Under the pieces are notes generated by a model, which saw only the letters and a list, made by a program, of their open reading frames with translations, searched no databases and was not told the DNA's origin. Position numbers and translations under genes: made by a program. From Rheum nobile (Eukaryota; Streptophyta; Magnoliopsida; Caryophyllales; Polygonaceae), in NCBI GenBank assembly GCA_027886185.1, contig WOAB01000056.1, positions 13,020,001-13,084,000 on the forward strand: a DNA stretch of 64,000 bases, in the 5' to 3' direction. This document shows, one piece after another, positions 33,555-46,702 of the stretch (position 1 is the stretch's first letter; every line of letters starts with the position of its first letter).

Positions 33555-36500
33555 ATGACTGCTGGTGAAAAGGGTACGAGCTCTCTGTGGACTTTTGAGG
33601 AGGATAAGGCATTCGAAAATGCGATTGCAACCTTTCCAGAGGATTCTGAAGATTGGTGGGAAAAGATAGCAGCTGAGGTTCCAGGAAAGACCTTGGACGA
33701 GATTAAACAGCACTATGATATCTTAGTTGAAGATGTTAAACAGATTGATTCTGGTCGAGTTGCTCTCCCTAACTACAGTTCTTCCTCGGAGGGTGATACA
33801 AGTCAGGCTGCTGAAGATGGAACTGGGAAAAAGGGAGGTAATTTGGGGCATCATGCAAGTGACTCCAATCATGGAAGCAAGGCATCAAGATCGGAGCAGG
33901 AACGGCGAAAGGGAATTGCTTGGACAGAAGATGAGCACAGGTAAATTCTTCTTGCTGCCTGCTGATTCAAGAATGAAAAACTGTTTTGGTGCTAATAATT
34001 TATGGTTGCATTACTTGCATAGGTATCCTCCATTTGCTAGAGCTAAGAAACTTCCCATGCTTTGACATTATGATTTATAAACTTTTGAAATTTCAATATT
34101 ACACTAGTCCTGCAAAACGAACATAGAATTCTTATATATATTATATAAATTTAGGTACCTTGTCTTTCCAAAATCCTTGGAATATTTTTCTTGCTCTGCA
34201 TCAAGAAGGCTGCCACTTAATTTTACACTCTGGAAGGATCTTAGATTTTGAATTAGGGAATTGTAAATGAGTTGCTTGGTTATTACTTGTATCTCACATC
34301 AGTGTCTATTGTAATTTTTTTTTCCAGTTCCAAGGAAATGGGATTTGTTGTCTTTTGCCTAGTAATCCTTATTCCATTGGTTTATTGGTGCATAATGAAG
34401 GGAGATTTGGTACAGATCTTTTATTGGTATCTGACCTGTATGTTGTATGATTGGATGTGTAGTCCCATAGGCCATACATATTATTTGGTGCTATTCTATC
34501 ATTTGATAACAAAAAAGTTGCCCTGAACGTGAACTTTGTTTATTGTCCTTACCAATGTCCCCAGATTTTATCCAATTATCTACTTTTTGGCACATGCTTG
34601 CTTGTTTCTTTGCTTCTTCCAAAGCCTGTAGCTATTAAATTTTAGCCATGTTTTCAAGTCGTAGGCAACAGTTTTTTTTTTTTTTAGCAATCTCTAAGGG
34701 AAGTTTGGATGTTTTCAATGATTGGGCATTGTTAAAAAATCTTTTGTTCTCAAGTATTGAAAGGATGGAATCTGGATACTTTTCTTATTTAGCCTGTTCT
34801 GGTATTATGGGTGGGGGAATTTGTCTTGTAACTGCACTTCCATCACTTTTCTTCTGACTTATAGGTGGTCTAGAGAATTACATCAGCTAGTAGGGCTTGT
34901 TTCACGGATGGGTAAAATTTCTGTGCAATATATCATCTCCTCCAGTACACTACGTTAATAAGTAGGAACACCTGTAAGAGCTACAGGCTTTTCATATATC
35001 TGAAGTTATTAGCTCATTTTTTATTACTCTTCATCCTTGTAGACTTATTTCTTGAATACAAGTAACATTGCAACTTGAGATTTATCTATTGGTAACCTCA
35101 TGCTCCACTATAATATCCTTCACATGTCACATGCTATATTGCTATTAATGCTTATACCGAACAGGTTTGATGGAGGTTTTGTGTGTAAACACTGTTGGTT
35201 ATGTTCCTGCTCTGGCCCTAAAATCTTTTATTATTTTATGAATTATCCTATTCGTCCATGTAACCAAAAGGCTGGTTTCGCGTTCTTGGATGTATATGCT
35301 TCAAAAGTTGTTGATTTTGGAAAAAAGATTCAGAAGTAAAAACTATCTTCTTTCTAACCTGCAAAAAAAGTTGCTACTGTATGATTCTGTCTAGGAGCAT
35401 GTCTGTAGGAGCTTTAGAATCTAGTTCCTTTCTGCTATTGACACCACGTAAATTCAGCTGTCACAAGACAAAAGGGATCCTTCTATTCGGAACATCTTGG
35501 CTACTTATTGCAAATGTCTTATGGTTTGTTTGGTAGTTGTATTGTAAAGACTTTTAGTTATAATGTACTTTTTTTGAAAAAGTAGTTTTTAAAATTTGAA
35601 ATTTGCGTGGTATAGGGAAATGTGAAAGGGAGGAGAAAAGTACTTTTTCCAAATAAAGTCCTTATAAATACATAGCCAAACAAAGCCTTAGAGACCAGCA
35701 CTTTATTTTTACTACTTAAAAATTGTAAGAAACTCATTGATATTGGGATTGTCATAACTATAAGGAACTTGTTGATATGGGGATGTTTCAATCTTAGAAG
35801 GTGAGTTATGGAAGGATTTCTGCCCACTAGGAAATATTGCTGTAAACTTGTGAAACTGGTTCTCCATTAAGGATTGCTGGGAATTGTTCTATGTTTTCTG
35901 GTTCGTCGTGCAAAGGATAATTTGTTATCACAGTTGTCATAATTGCTATGCTCAAGCTTGGAGAGGTCTCCATGTTCGTGATTGAATCTCGACATTGTTA
36001 CACTGACGTTGGCTTTCCAGTTGTTGATAACATTACTCTTTCTTCATTTGTTGTTGGAAACTATTGAGCAGTTGATTTTCTTTTATCTTGGAAGCGTATG
36101 ATGTGTTATGATAATTCCTTGCAATAAATATGCTGCTTGATCTTATAATTTAAGTCTCCATTTGACAAAGCAGGTTATTTCTTCTCGGGCTGGAGAAATA
36201 CGGGAAAGGCGATTGGAGAAGCATATCCCGCAACTTTGTTCTAACAAGAACACCCACACAAGTAGCAAGCCACGCTCAAAAGTACTTCATCAGGCTAAAC
36301 TCCATGAACAAAGACAGGCGGCGATCAAGCATCCATGACATCACCAGCGTCAACAACGGAGATGTCACGGGACCCATCACGGGTCAGACCAGCAGCAGCA
36401 GCAACAACAGCGCTGCTGCAGCCACAGGTGGGCCTTCGGGCAAGCCCAACAAGGCCCATCCTACTCCCACGGGCCCACCAGGAGTCGCTGTCTACGGAGC

Positions 36501-36654
36501 TCCAACCATTGGACAGCCGATTGGTGGGCCCATGGTGTCGGCCGTTGGCACTCCGGTGGGCCCACCTCACATGGCTTACGGTGTTAGGGCTCCCGTCCCA
36601 GGTGCCCCGATCAACATGACTTACCCGATGCCGCACCCAGCTGCTCATAGGTAA
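33555..36654 (+). CDS. SRM1: MYB-like transcription factor, SRM1/DIVARICATA type
   Basis: Two coding exons: 33555-33940 and 36174-36654 (intron donor AG|GTAAAT, acceptor AAAGCAG). They give a 288-aa protein, close to the ~300 aa of Arabidopsis SRM1. The N-terminal SANT/MYB-like repeat is residues ~10-60 (LWTFEEDKAFENAIATFPED, WWEKIAAEVPGKTLDEIKQHY). An RRKGIAWTEDEHR linker leads into the second repeat (LFLLGLEKYGKGDWRSISRN) with the diagnostic SHAQKYF motif. Then follow MNKDRRRSSIHDITS, a Ser/Asn/Ala-rich stretch and a Pro/Gly-rich tail ending AAHR. Such proteins act in the nucleus and bind GATAA/TATCCA-type sites; SRM1 acts in ABA and salt responses. Every residue block expected is present, so the gene looks functional. 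Orthology rather than membership is inferred. Confidence 0.92.
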
Positions 36655-37978
36655 GTAACTCTTATACAGTTTTCGAAGACTCTGTACAATTGACTAGAAA
36701 TGAAGCTTTTACTCATTTAGGGAAAATTCGTTCCCTCGAACTCGGGGAGCGAGAACGAGACTCGTTTACATGGCTTTGATCTCACATTTACTCGTTGCTT
36801 GTCGATTTGGTAATAAGGGTAGTAGGAAAAGAGAGAAGCTGCGTAACCTTTTGTACATGAAAGAGTTTTAATGCTACATTCTTATTCTGTTGGCTAGCTC
36901 GAAAAATTCGCTGAAACAAGTTGTCTTTGGTTGCACGCGTGTGGGGAGTTGGTCGTGTTAATTTCCCACACGCGTTCAAAGCCTATAATCTGGCATGAAT
37001 GATTCTATATCGGTTGTTCGCTTTTGAAGATCTGATTTGTTGCCTTCTTGATGGGTTTGGATCCTGTTCGGAAATGGACCTCTTGAATTAACCAAATACA
37101 AGCCTAGACTGCATGAAATTTACTAGGGTTGTAAGTTGTAACTTATAAAATGTCATAGAAATTGTCTAGCTCCTGGCTTGAGTTGATCATGCCCATGGAC
37201 TAGTAGAACTGTAGACATACATGCTAAGTGCCGTTTGGTTCGTATGTGTGAAAACGGAAACGAAGCGTAAAAGTTTGAAATTGTGCCATCTTATAGTTCA
37301 TTTTTGTTTCCCTAGTTTGAAGTCAACTAGGTCAAAACCTTTTCTCTTACAGCAAAATAGCTAATAATTAGGATTAAGTTAAAATAATATCCAACTCGAA
37401 AATTCAATCTAACTCCATCTTTTTTGTTTAAATAGAATACAGTCACACTTTTTTTTTTGGATAGAAAGAATACAGTCTTAACTTGATTAGAGAATATCTG
37501 AAGCCAAATTCTAGGCTCTTTCTCCATATAGATGCGCTAAGTCATTACAATGAGAGGGTGACACTTGGAACACGTGACCTTGTGGTTTGTTTGGATTAGG
37601 ATTTAATGCCATTTTTGATATTATAATGCAGATAATGGTAATCCAAACATACAAGTGTGGACGGAGGAAAAAAAGATTGGAATGTATAATCTCGTGGTTA
37701 GGAGATATTATCCTTATTAGCTAAAATAAAAAGATCACTTTAGATTTAAAGTGAATTAAATTAACTATTGACTTAGAAAATAATCCAATCGGTTTAGATT
37801 TAAAGTGAATTAAATCCATAAATAGTATTAAATTAACTATTGACTTATTAGCTAAAATAAATAATCAGTTCTTCCTAAAAAAGAGAGAAAATAATCCAAA
37901 TCGTTCAAGCTAGATGATTTGATCTCGACCTAAATCATTTGTCGTGATTATATTCGACCACCTTGACATAAGGTAAAA
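36655..37978. other. MYB 3' flank and spacer
   Basis: Presumed 3' UTR, then AT-rich DNA. A ~55-bp direct duplication (TTTAGATTTAAAGTGAATTAAA near 37739 and 37795) is the only structure noticed. Confidence 0.5.
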
Positions 37979-39253
37979 CGGAAATTTCGCCTGATAACCA
38001 TGAGTTTTTGACTTTTTCGTGAAATCCTCTAAGATTTTGACAATTTCGTCTGGTAACCCTAAGTTTTTGACAATTTTGTATGATAATTTCGAGTTTTTGA
38101 TTTTTCTGCGAAATCCCCTCAAGTTTTGAGAATTTCGTGTGATAACCCTGAGTTTTTTATTTTTTCGCCGAATACCTCTCCATCCATTTTACTTAAAAAA
38201 ACGTCAATTTTAATTATTTTTTTTTCGCGAAATACCCAAATTGTTAAGTACAAACGGTTTCATTTTTTTAAAATAAATCCTAAAAAGTTTTTAGGGTTTA
38301 TATTTAGGGCTTAGGGTTTAGAGGTTTAGGATTTTGGGTTTATATTTCCGCACTTAAAATAAATATAAACCTTAAACCCCAAACATAAATCCTAAACTCT
38401 AAATCCATAAACCCTAACCTAAAAACGTTTTTAGGCTTTATGGGTTTAAAAAAAAAATTGAAACCGTTTGTATTTAACGATTTGGGTATTTCGCGAAAAC
38501 CCTAACCCAGAGCCTTAAAAAAAAAAGTTAACGTTTATTTAAGTGAAATGGATGGAGGGGTATCCGGCGAAAAATTAAAGTCACAGGTAGGGATGGCAAT
38601 GGGTCGGGTGATGGATGAAATTGCTCCATCCATCACCCGTTCGTTAACCTTTTCGGGTGCACCCATCCGTCATCCATCGGGTGAATCGGGTGGGTCGGGT
38701 CATCCATGGATGATTAAAAATAACGATTTGATATAACTTATAGTATCCATTTTATGTATTTTAAGACATGTAGTACACAAATTCTTGTTAATATTATAAG
38801 TAATATGGAATAAATAGGTTATAAAATAGTTTTTTTAATACATAAGCAACATTTGAATGAAAAATAAGAACAATACCTATGAAGTAAAGTTTAAATATTT
38901 ATGAATTTTATACTAAGGATACACATTATATATATATTTCGGGTGTATTGGGTCGGGTGATGGTGAAAGACCTTCATCCGCATCCGTCCATCACCCAACG
39001 TTATTCGGGTTTTCACCCGACTTTTTGGGTCGGGTGAGTCGGGTATCCATCGGGTGCGGGTGAGATTGTCATCCCTAGTCACAGGGTTATCACACGAAAT
39101 TGTCAAAACTTGAGGGGATTTTGCAAAAAAATAAAAAACTCAGGATTATCAGGCAAAATTGTCAAAAAATCAGGGTTACCAGGCGAAATGGTCAAAACCT
39201 TAGGAAATTTCGTGAAAAAATCAATAAGTCAGGTTTACCAGGCGAAATTTCCG
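37979..39253. mobile_element. foldback MULE-like element with repeat-rich long arms
   Basis: Starts CGGAAATTTCGCC and ends GGCGAAATTTCCG. The flanks AAGGTAAAA (37970-37978) and AATGTAAAA (39254-39262) match at 8 of 9, as in a 9-bp MULE target duplication. Each arm (~300-450 bp) is made of ~37-bp units such as GACAATTTCG-T/C-CTGGTAACCC. The centre (38285-38440) is telomere-like TTTAGGG/CCCTAAA sequence. It encodes no protein. A 490-bp hAT element is nested in the right arm. Confidence 0.75.
38588..39077. mobile_element. hAT-like non-autonomous element 1 (nested)
   Basis: The ends TAGGGATGGCAAT and ATTGTCATCCCTA are inverted repeats with one mismatch. An exact 8-bp duplication GTCACAGG lies at 38580-38587 and 39078-39085. 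The flanks are rich in GGGTCGGGTG motifs around an AT-rich core. No coding. Confidence 0.9.
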
Positions 39254-39262
39254 AATGTAAAA

Positions 39263-39939
39263 TCCTTGCCTTTTGAATTAATCGGTTATAGTTACTAAAT
39301 TTTAATTGCTAACCTACATTGACTGAACATAAGTTGAGAAACGGTTTCTTAATCTGAAAAACCTTCTCTAGATAAACCCCACATGATAAGGATTAAAAAT
39401 GAAGAATTGATAAAGGGTGATAAAAGTTTATAAATCAATGGATATGGATATGGATATGGTAGACATATGGCTGCCTGTTTTGAAATCTTGACCCTTGTTT
39501 GCAGCCAAGGGGTCAATTCCACCTCAAAAGCTTCATTTGCTTACCTACATAAATTCATTTTCTATGGAGCTAAATAAAGATTTACAACGAGTTACTACTC
39601 TTTAAGTTAATTACTATATATACTCAGTAAAGTCTAAAGATGCATATATAGTCTATCCTATGAATTAATCACATGATTAAGTCTAAAGTGAATCCTTAAA
39701 AGAGTTGTAATTTGTATACTTTACATATAAAAATGAATATGTTGAATTCGTTAGATTTTAACTTTGTTATAAAATAAAATTTTCTCTTGTTATATTCAAA
39801 GGGTGACTCATCATCAAGAATGAAAAATCTTTGTGGATAAGCTATGATTTTTCCTGTTATATTCCGGTGGAGTTTTAGAGAAATTCAATTGGTAGAGAGT
39901 CAGGAAAATATCCAATGGTTCTCTCATGTGGCCTAGATA
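39263..39939. other. unannotated stretch
   Basis: No gene seen. The motif ATGGTTCTCTCA...GGCCTAGATAT near 39914 recurs near 40551. Confidence 0.4.
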
Positions 39940-39948
39940 TTATAGAAT

Positions 39949-40366
39949 TAGGGTTGTGCATCCGGTCCGATATCCTTGGACCGGAGACCGGACCGAACCG
40001 ATATGATTTGGTTCGGTCCGGTCTTGGACCGGAATGGACTGGTATACGTATTTGTTTATTTTATATAAATTTTATTTCATTTAATTTTTTTTTATTTTTA
40101 TACCTGTATAATATTAGACAATATATTTTATTATTAATTTATATTTATAGTAGAAATTAATTTTTAATAGTGTTATGAAATATTAATACATAAAATAAAA
40201 TTAAAAAATCGGTCCAGTCCGATCCGGACCGGAAACCGGCCGGTTTTGGACCGAACCGGAACCGAAATTTTAGAAATATGTGGACCGGGGACCGGACTGT
40301 AATTCCCCCGGTTCGGTCCGGTCCGGGCATTTTTTGTCCAATCCGGTCCGAATTTGCACAGCCCTA
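39949..40366. mobile_element. hAT-like non-autonomous element 2
   Basis: Starts TAGGGTTGTGCA and ends TGCACAGCCCTA, flanked by TTATAGAAT on both sides (39940-39948, 40367-40375). That is 9 rather than the usual 8 bp, so one base may match by chance. The subterminal regions are dense in CCGGTCC/GGACCGG. Confidence 0.8.
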
Positions 40367-40624
40367 TTATAGAATGATCATAAGTCATAACTAGCTCCTA
40401 TGACAATATAGTGGAATTTGTACCCATAAATATGTCTACCATAAATAGCCAATGGTTTTTTCTTCAATCTATGACATCGTAGTAGATTTTGTGCTCATAA
40501 ATATGTATCACAACGTAGTGGATTTTGTGCCCATACATTACTTAATGGTTCTCTCACATGGCCTAGATATTTAAGGGAAAATAATTCCACTAAATATTAA
40601 ATATACTATTTCTGTTAATTTATA

Positions 40625-40663
40625 CTCCCTCCGTTTTGAAAAAGTTGTCATTTTAGCCCATAA
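40625..40663. mobile_element. Stowaway-like MITE, left end only
   Basis: TA followed by CTCCCTCCGTTTTGAAAAAG and GTTGTCATTTTAGCCC, the left end of this MITE type. It is cut at 40663 by the Helitron. No right end was found beyond the Helitron. Confidence 0.55.
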
Positions 40664-41120
40664 CTAGTGTAATATCCATGCCGTGCACGGGATCTGTTTA
40701 TTCTTTCTTATATTTAAAAAAATAGTATATAAAAATTATATATTTAATTGATATAGAAATATGTAGGTAATGACTATTATAAAGTAGATAAATGCTAATA
40801 TAAAAAAAGACTAATTGAATACAAAATATTGAAGAGATTAACAAAATACATTATCAAAAGAGAGGCGAAACTCTCCATAACTTTATTAATAGTAAAATTG
40901 GTTAAGTAGTTTTGAAACGTTGATAGTCATATCCCTAACATCTATACTACTAAAACGATAAAGCATAATCAAAATATTTATCTAATACATGAAAATGAAA
41001 CCCTAAACATAAAATCTCGTAAGATATTCAAAATTGCTACAAATTATGAAAAATTTCGTTGTATACTACATTGGTAGTAATATTAGATCTTTTTTTTGTT
41101 TTTGTCCCATATCAAAATCT

Positions 41121-42179
41121 TCAAACCTTTCTTGCTAGTAACTCTTGATGATGCAACACAAAACTGACCATGAGTGATGCAACATAAAACTGATCATGAG
41201 CAAAAACAGGGCGTGGAAGATACAAACCGGCATTTGTAAGAGATTGGCCCTGGCTATTGTTTATCGTCATAGCAAAACAGACACTCAAGAGAAATTGTCT
41301 TCGTTGAAACTTGAACGGGTATGAAGTGTTTGACGGTGACATGAGCATGCGAGGATTCAAAACTATATGTCTAATATTGTAGTTAAAATAGTTCTTCCTT
41401 ATATGACATGACTGTCGAGCTGCGTGGTTATCAATCTTGTCCCATTGCATAAACTTGAAGAATGGTCAATATTTCAAAGCAGCATAATAGGGACCTTAAC
41501 CTTAGTTTTCAATACATGATTTGGGACACCAAAACATCTAATACTTTTCAAGTAGTCAGAAGTATAAACACTTGCATCATTGTCTGCAATAAAACCTGTC
41601 TTGCAAAGGCTATCCGAACTGAGATAGACTTTTTCATTACCTGGTAACAAAGACAATATATAGTTATTAACTCTATCTACCTCTTCATGTGGTGGTGCAA
41701 AAATTGCTCGTTCTTCAAAGTATTTTAGAGACAATTGATTGTCCAAAGAGATGGATAAACAAACTTAATAATTGCTGGAATCAGATTTAAGTCATAATCC
41801 TTCACCAATAGTTCATCGGGAATTTGTATTTGTGCTTCTCCATCTTGTCATCGCCTACAGTACCATATCTGATGCTTAATACCCTTTTAGAAATTTCCTT
41901 TGCTTCTTAGATATCATAATCAGATGTATCTTGTTGAATCCTCATGTTTCTTGTCAAATTAAGAATTTTGCAATATTCCCACAAATAAGAGGAATTAATG
42001 GTGGCAAAAATAATATCGTGCTTGCTTCCTTTTGTGATAATGGGTAGGATTTGCCTAAAGTCTCCATCAAATACTACGACTTTTCCTCCAAAAGGTTGTA
42101 TTGAACTAAGGGGATTTGTAGCCCATAGAATATCTTTTAAAGTCATGTCTAATGCTTCAAAATAGAATATATTCATCAT
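41121..42179 (-). pseudogene. Helitron helicase (Pif1-like) C-terminal remnant
   Basis: Three minus-strand frames in protein order. The first is 42179-41907 (PFGGKVVVFDGDFRQILPII, with Walker B-like FDGDFRQ and LNLTRNMRIQ). The second is 41746-41474 (ERAIFAPPHEEVDRVNNYIL). The third is 41450-41121 (FKFQRRQFLLSVCFAMTINN, then SQGQSL and VGLYLPRPVF-like). These are the Pif1-family helicase motifs of plant Helitron RepHel. Frameshifts separate the pieces, and the ATP-binding P-loop and Rep nuclease are missing. Confidence 0.85.
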
Positions 42180-43181
42180 CGGAGCTCATCCCAGATAATA
42201 AGTTGGCATCACAAATCAATTCAGATAGTTTTGTACTTGAACTTAAGTTGTAAAGTTAACAAAACCATAACTTGTGAAGATGATCAAACTATATTAACTA
42301 CGACCAATAAGTACTTTAAAAAATAATAATAATAATAATGATAAGTTATATTTAACAAATACGTTGTGAAGATTAGGCCCATATGAAATTTGGTTTACAA
42401 TTATGTTAAAGTGGATTATTTATTTTATAGAGTTGTCGTTTGAAGATAAAAATACATTAGGAAAGAGCATATATATATCATAATATAATATAATACATAT
42501 ATAAACAATGCACTTGATAAATACAACATACTATATGCTCTTTAGTTCGTATAAATTGGATTTAAATGACTTTCAATAGACTCTACGAAATACATTAGTT
42601 ATGGAAATTGGTAAGTAAACTACTACAACATAAACACTGGATTTATCTTAATTGACTTCGAGAGAATCTTTTCAATAATATTTTATATATTCTTGATAGA
42701 AATCTACGATTTTAAGCAATTTGTGAACTTGATCGTAAAAATATTGTATAGCTTCAATATGTAGAAAAATTATAGAGAAGATTTGTAAAAACCATAAGTG
42801 TTTTAAGATGATATAGCAAGATTAGTTGATATATATTTACTTACACCATCAAATAAGATATATGAAAAATAGACTTTTCTATCTATTCAAGATTATTTAG
42901 GAAAATAAAGGGTTAAAAACTCCCTACGCGTATAAATTGAGATTCTCTAATAAAAACCTATCTTATTGGTTGTGATTACTTACTAGTTACTATAATCAAA
43001 ACTTATCTTATTCTATACATGGAAAATAATTTGTAGTTTTTTCGTATCTTTTTGGAACATTTTAAAAATAAATAAATCTATTACTATAATTTTTTATAGT
43101 AATAGATTTTTTTTAGCAATAAATCGTATCTTTTCAGAACATTTTTTTATAGTAATAGTTTTTTCGTATCTTTTCGGAACA

Positions 43182-43377
43182 TATTAGTATGGCAAGTGTA
43201 GGATTCTATTACTATAATTTTTTTTTTTTTTTTTAAAATAAATAAATCTAAAAAAACCACAGGCCGCCACATGTCCAATTCAATATCGTGACGCCACGTG
43301 GCAGCATAAAATTCGGGCTCATTCTGGGAGCGCCACGTGGCTCAGTCGGTATTTGCGTTCAGTAGTTATATAGTAGA
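43182..43377 (-). repeat. Helitron 5' terminal repeat, copy A
   Basis: ~196 bp, near-identical to 47313-47506. Contains GCCACGTGGC twice (G-box core CACGTG). Confidence 0.85.
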
Positions 43378-43754
43378 TTAGTAGGCTAGTCTGATCAAAC
43401 TGTTAAGTATTTCCAGTTTATCTGACAAGAATGACTTCAAAAACACGGACGTACACATGCATTTTAATTTCAAAAACATAATAAAATATGTATTAGTAAG
43501 TGTGAGTATATGTATAAATATTTGCTCAATAACGAACCACACTAACTGATAAATAAATTTGGAATTCCGTTGTTTATCCTCAACCACTAACTCACCATCT
43601 CATAAGTAAATTGAGTAGATAACCTAAAAGTCAAATGACGTCATCACTATAAAATTTACCGCGCAACAATTAAAAAAATACTTTTTTCTGTGAATCTCTA
43701 TTGGTAAGCTAGCTAGAACGCACGTACATATTCAAAATTCACTGGATGAATATC
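43378..43754. other. unannotated stretch
   Basis: No gene or repeat recognised. Confidence 0.4.
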
Positions 43755-43831
43755 CCGACCGCTAGGGGTGTTCATCCGGTCCAGACCGGACCAAATTTTT
43801 TCAAAAGTGTGGACCGAAGTGTAATAACCCC

Positions 43832-46702
43832 TAAAAGTCCCGAACTGTCATTTTGTATGAAAGACATGATGTGTAATTTCTGTAACCTCTGTAATCTCTG
43901 TAATAATCTCTTGAACGTAATATTATACATTTAGTAAAGTTTTGGGATCATAAAGTATTTGGGAGTGCTAAAAATAATAGGATTTAGCATGTCCTCGTAC
44001 GAGACCCGCGACCAAAGGCCAAAAGACGCGATCGCGGCAGTTCTGCGACCGCAGATTGAATCTGCGGGCGCGGACTCGCCCAGAAGCAAACTGCGACCGC
44101 GGCTCTGTTTCCGTGACTGCGGAAACCCTGTTTGCATTCGTCTTCATTCCTTTCCGGCATTTTGTCGTTTCGTTTGCCGGCATTTCGCCGATGGAGGAGG
44201 CCGATCGCTTGAAGTGCCCGACGTTGAGCTCCTCTTCCCCTATAAAAGGAGGTCGTGGGCAGCTCAAATCTTCATCCACAGCTCCAAGCATCAGATTCAC
44301 ATCTCCCTCTCTCGTTTTTGTGTGTCGTCGGAGTTATAGAGTTCGTCGGAGCATCGCCGGAGTTGTTGGTGGTCGCCGGAAGTGCCTTGGGAAGCCTTGG
44401 AGTGGTGGTGTTCGCGGTAGTGAAGTAGTCGTCGACGTCATCATCGTTGGTAAGTTCGGAACACCTCCAAAGCCGTCGTCGGAAGGGAGAACCGCGACCG
44501 CGGGTATGAATTCCGCGACCGCGGCTCTGCCCAGATTTCCGCGACCGCGGATATGCTAACCGCGACCGCGGCTTGCCCTAGCAAGCGCGATCGTGGCTTT
44601 GGCAATCACGGATGCGGCTTAGGCTTTGTTCCTTTCGTTCGTACCGTTTATTTGTTTTGTATCCTCGTTTTGTTCGTATCAAATCTAACTTAGGGTTCCG
44701 CCGTTTATTTCGTCGTCGTCGTAGGAATCCGTACTCAGATTCCAGCCTCTAGATATCGGAACCCGACATCTTTGATTTGTCTAAATTAAGGCAAGTGGTG
44801 GTTCACTCTTGCTTATCATTCCATATTTCCTTTAGTTATCAATTACTTGATTGTTAATTAAATTGGAATGAAGTGTTGTTTTCGTTTGGGAACAGATTTA
44901 ATAAAACATTGTGATAAAATGTGAATCTATAACAGGTTGTATATATTAGGGGTGAGCAAATATATCCGATCCGGCTGATCCGATCCGAAAATCCGATGAT
45001 CCGTATCCTAAAAATCCGTATCCGAAAATATCCTTTAAGTTTTTATCCGTATCCGATCCGGGTGATTTTGCCGGATACTTGAACCGGATACGGATCGAGA
45101 TATTTAGCTTACCAGATATCCGAAAATATTCGATACTATTCATATAATATTTATAATCATAAATTTGTTTATTATAACTAATATATTGAGTAATATATTA
45201 ATAAATTTTACATCCTTAATCACATATTTATATTGTTGTCCAAGTAAAATATTGTAAATACATTTTCATATGAATAATAAGTGTGTATATAATTTAAATT
45301 GTACGAACAAATTAAGAAACAACCTACAAATTTTATTTCTTAATTTACAAATTTATTACTTTTGAATTTAAAAAATGAATATATTGATTTATTTTTAATA
45401 GATTTGTAGTAACCAGATAATTCGGATATCCGGCTCAGATATCCGATCCGATCCGGGTCCTTTTTACCGGATATCCGTTTCAAAACGGACCGGATACGGA
45501 TCGGGGTTTTGTAAATTTTTTGAACCGGATATCCGGTATAACGGATCGGATCGGATCGATCCGTTTGCTTACCCCTAGTATATATTTCTAGAAACAACGC
45601 TATTATACATGATATTGCCGTAATGGTTTTGGTATGGATATTTGTGTGAACGTAAATGTGTAGTTAGAACGAGTATTCGTAGGAACGCTATGTACCTTGC
45701 GAGGTCTAGTCGTTTCTTTATAACTGGTATTAGGAGGATTTTGCCCTAGTACTATCTGGTCATGACTATACCCTTATTTAGGGTAGGTGCACACAGCTGG
45801 TGCCAACTATCGAGATTAATTCCCAAAATATCTCTCGTCTCGAGATGATATGCAATAAAAGCTTTAACGTGAATATATTTTGTAACTAAATAAGATAAGT
45901 GCGGTTATGCACATAATTAATGAACCTTCGGACGAGAAGTACAACTTAGAACCCGCCCAGACTTCGGTTAGAGTAAGTCTTCTTTCCAATCTGGATTCGC
46001 ATTGCACGGTGAGGTTGGTCGTGGACCCAAATGATCAAGTCGTTTTTAAAAGCCTGTGTGAAAACTATAAACGTTCCCAAACACTTGTCATGTGTTTCCG
46101 TAAGACTCAACTTCTTTGGAGTCTTCTCTTCATACGTTTCCCATAAGGCTCAATTCCTTTGGAGTCTTCTCTTGTTCATTCCTCTTCTTATGTTTCGGTA
46201 GAAGTGTTGAGGTTCACTGTCGTCATCAACTATTATTCGAGAAGCGATGGGTGTAACCTAATACGACTACTTAGAACCTTTTTATTTGTACCCTTGCATA
46301 GTCTTTCATTAGACTAACCAACCGGTTATTTTCCTTTGCATGGTTGGCTAGTGTCATCCGTCTCATACGGCACATCAGGTAAACTTCCCTTTCCGTAAAG
46401 GCCGGAATTCGATGATGAGGGCATATGCTGATTTAAGTGTTTTTCCAAGGTTGAAGATCCTAGGCGTGAGATCGCTCAGATCAAAACTCCTTCATGGCAT
46501 TTATTAATTTTCAAGACTTCCGCTGTATTAAACAATTCTGTATTTGGTTTGTTAAACAGTTGTAAAACCATGACATTGGTTCGAATATTATTTGAGTAAC
46601 TTTTATGATATTTAATAAAGTTTGTGTTGTTATAAAATGATTTAGCCTTGGGTGACCCCAGACGTGTAATCTGAGGTCACTGGAGGTAATACTTTCAAAA
46701 GA
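43832..46702 (+). repeat. probable solo LTR of a Gypsy-type element
   Basis: Begins about TGTAATAACCCC, a start common in plant Gypsy LTRs. It holds a TATA box CTATAAAAGG near 44240 and GC-rich GCGACCGCGG repeats (43990-44610), and ends near GTAATACTTTCA. No internal coding, PBS or second LTR is seen. Without element 4 it is ~2.2 kb. Its exact borders and a 5-bp duplication could not be fixed. Confidence 0.45.
44947..45577. mobile_element. hAT-like non-autonomous element 4 (nested in LTR)
   Basis: TAGGGGTGAGCAAA to TTTGCTTACCCCTA with exact 8-bp duplication GTATATAT (44939-44946, 45578-45585). The subterminal parts are dense in ATCCGATCCG/CGGATATCCG; the core is AT-rich. Confidence 0.9.

Larger units (their letters stand above)
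40664..43377 (-). mobile_element. Helitron, both ends present
   Basis: On the minus strand the element begins TCTACTATATAACTACTG at 43377 and ends in CTAG at 40664. The host bases are A before and T after, the Helitron rule, with no target duplication. About 12 nt before CTAG lies the palindrome CCGTGCACGG, the expected terminator hairpin. It contains decayed helicase coding only, with no Rep/HUH domain seen, so it is a deleted derivative. Confidence 0.85.
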
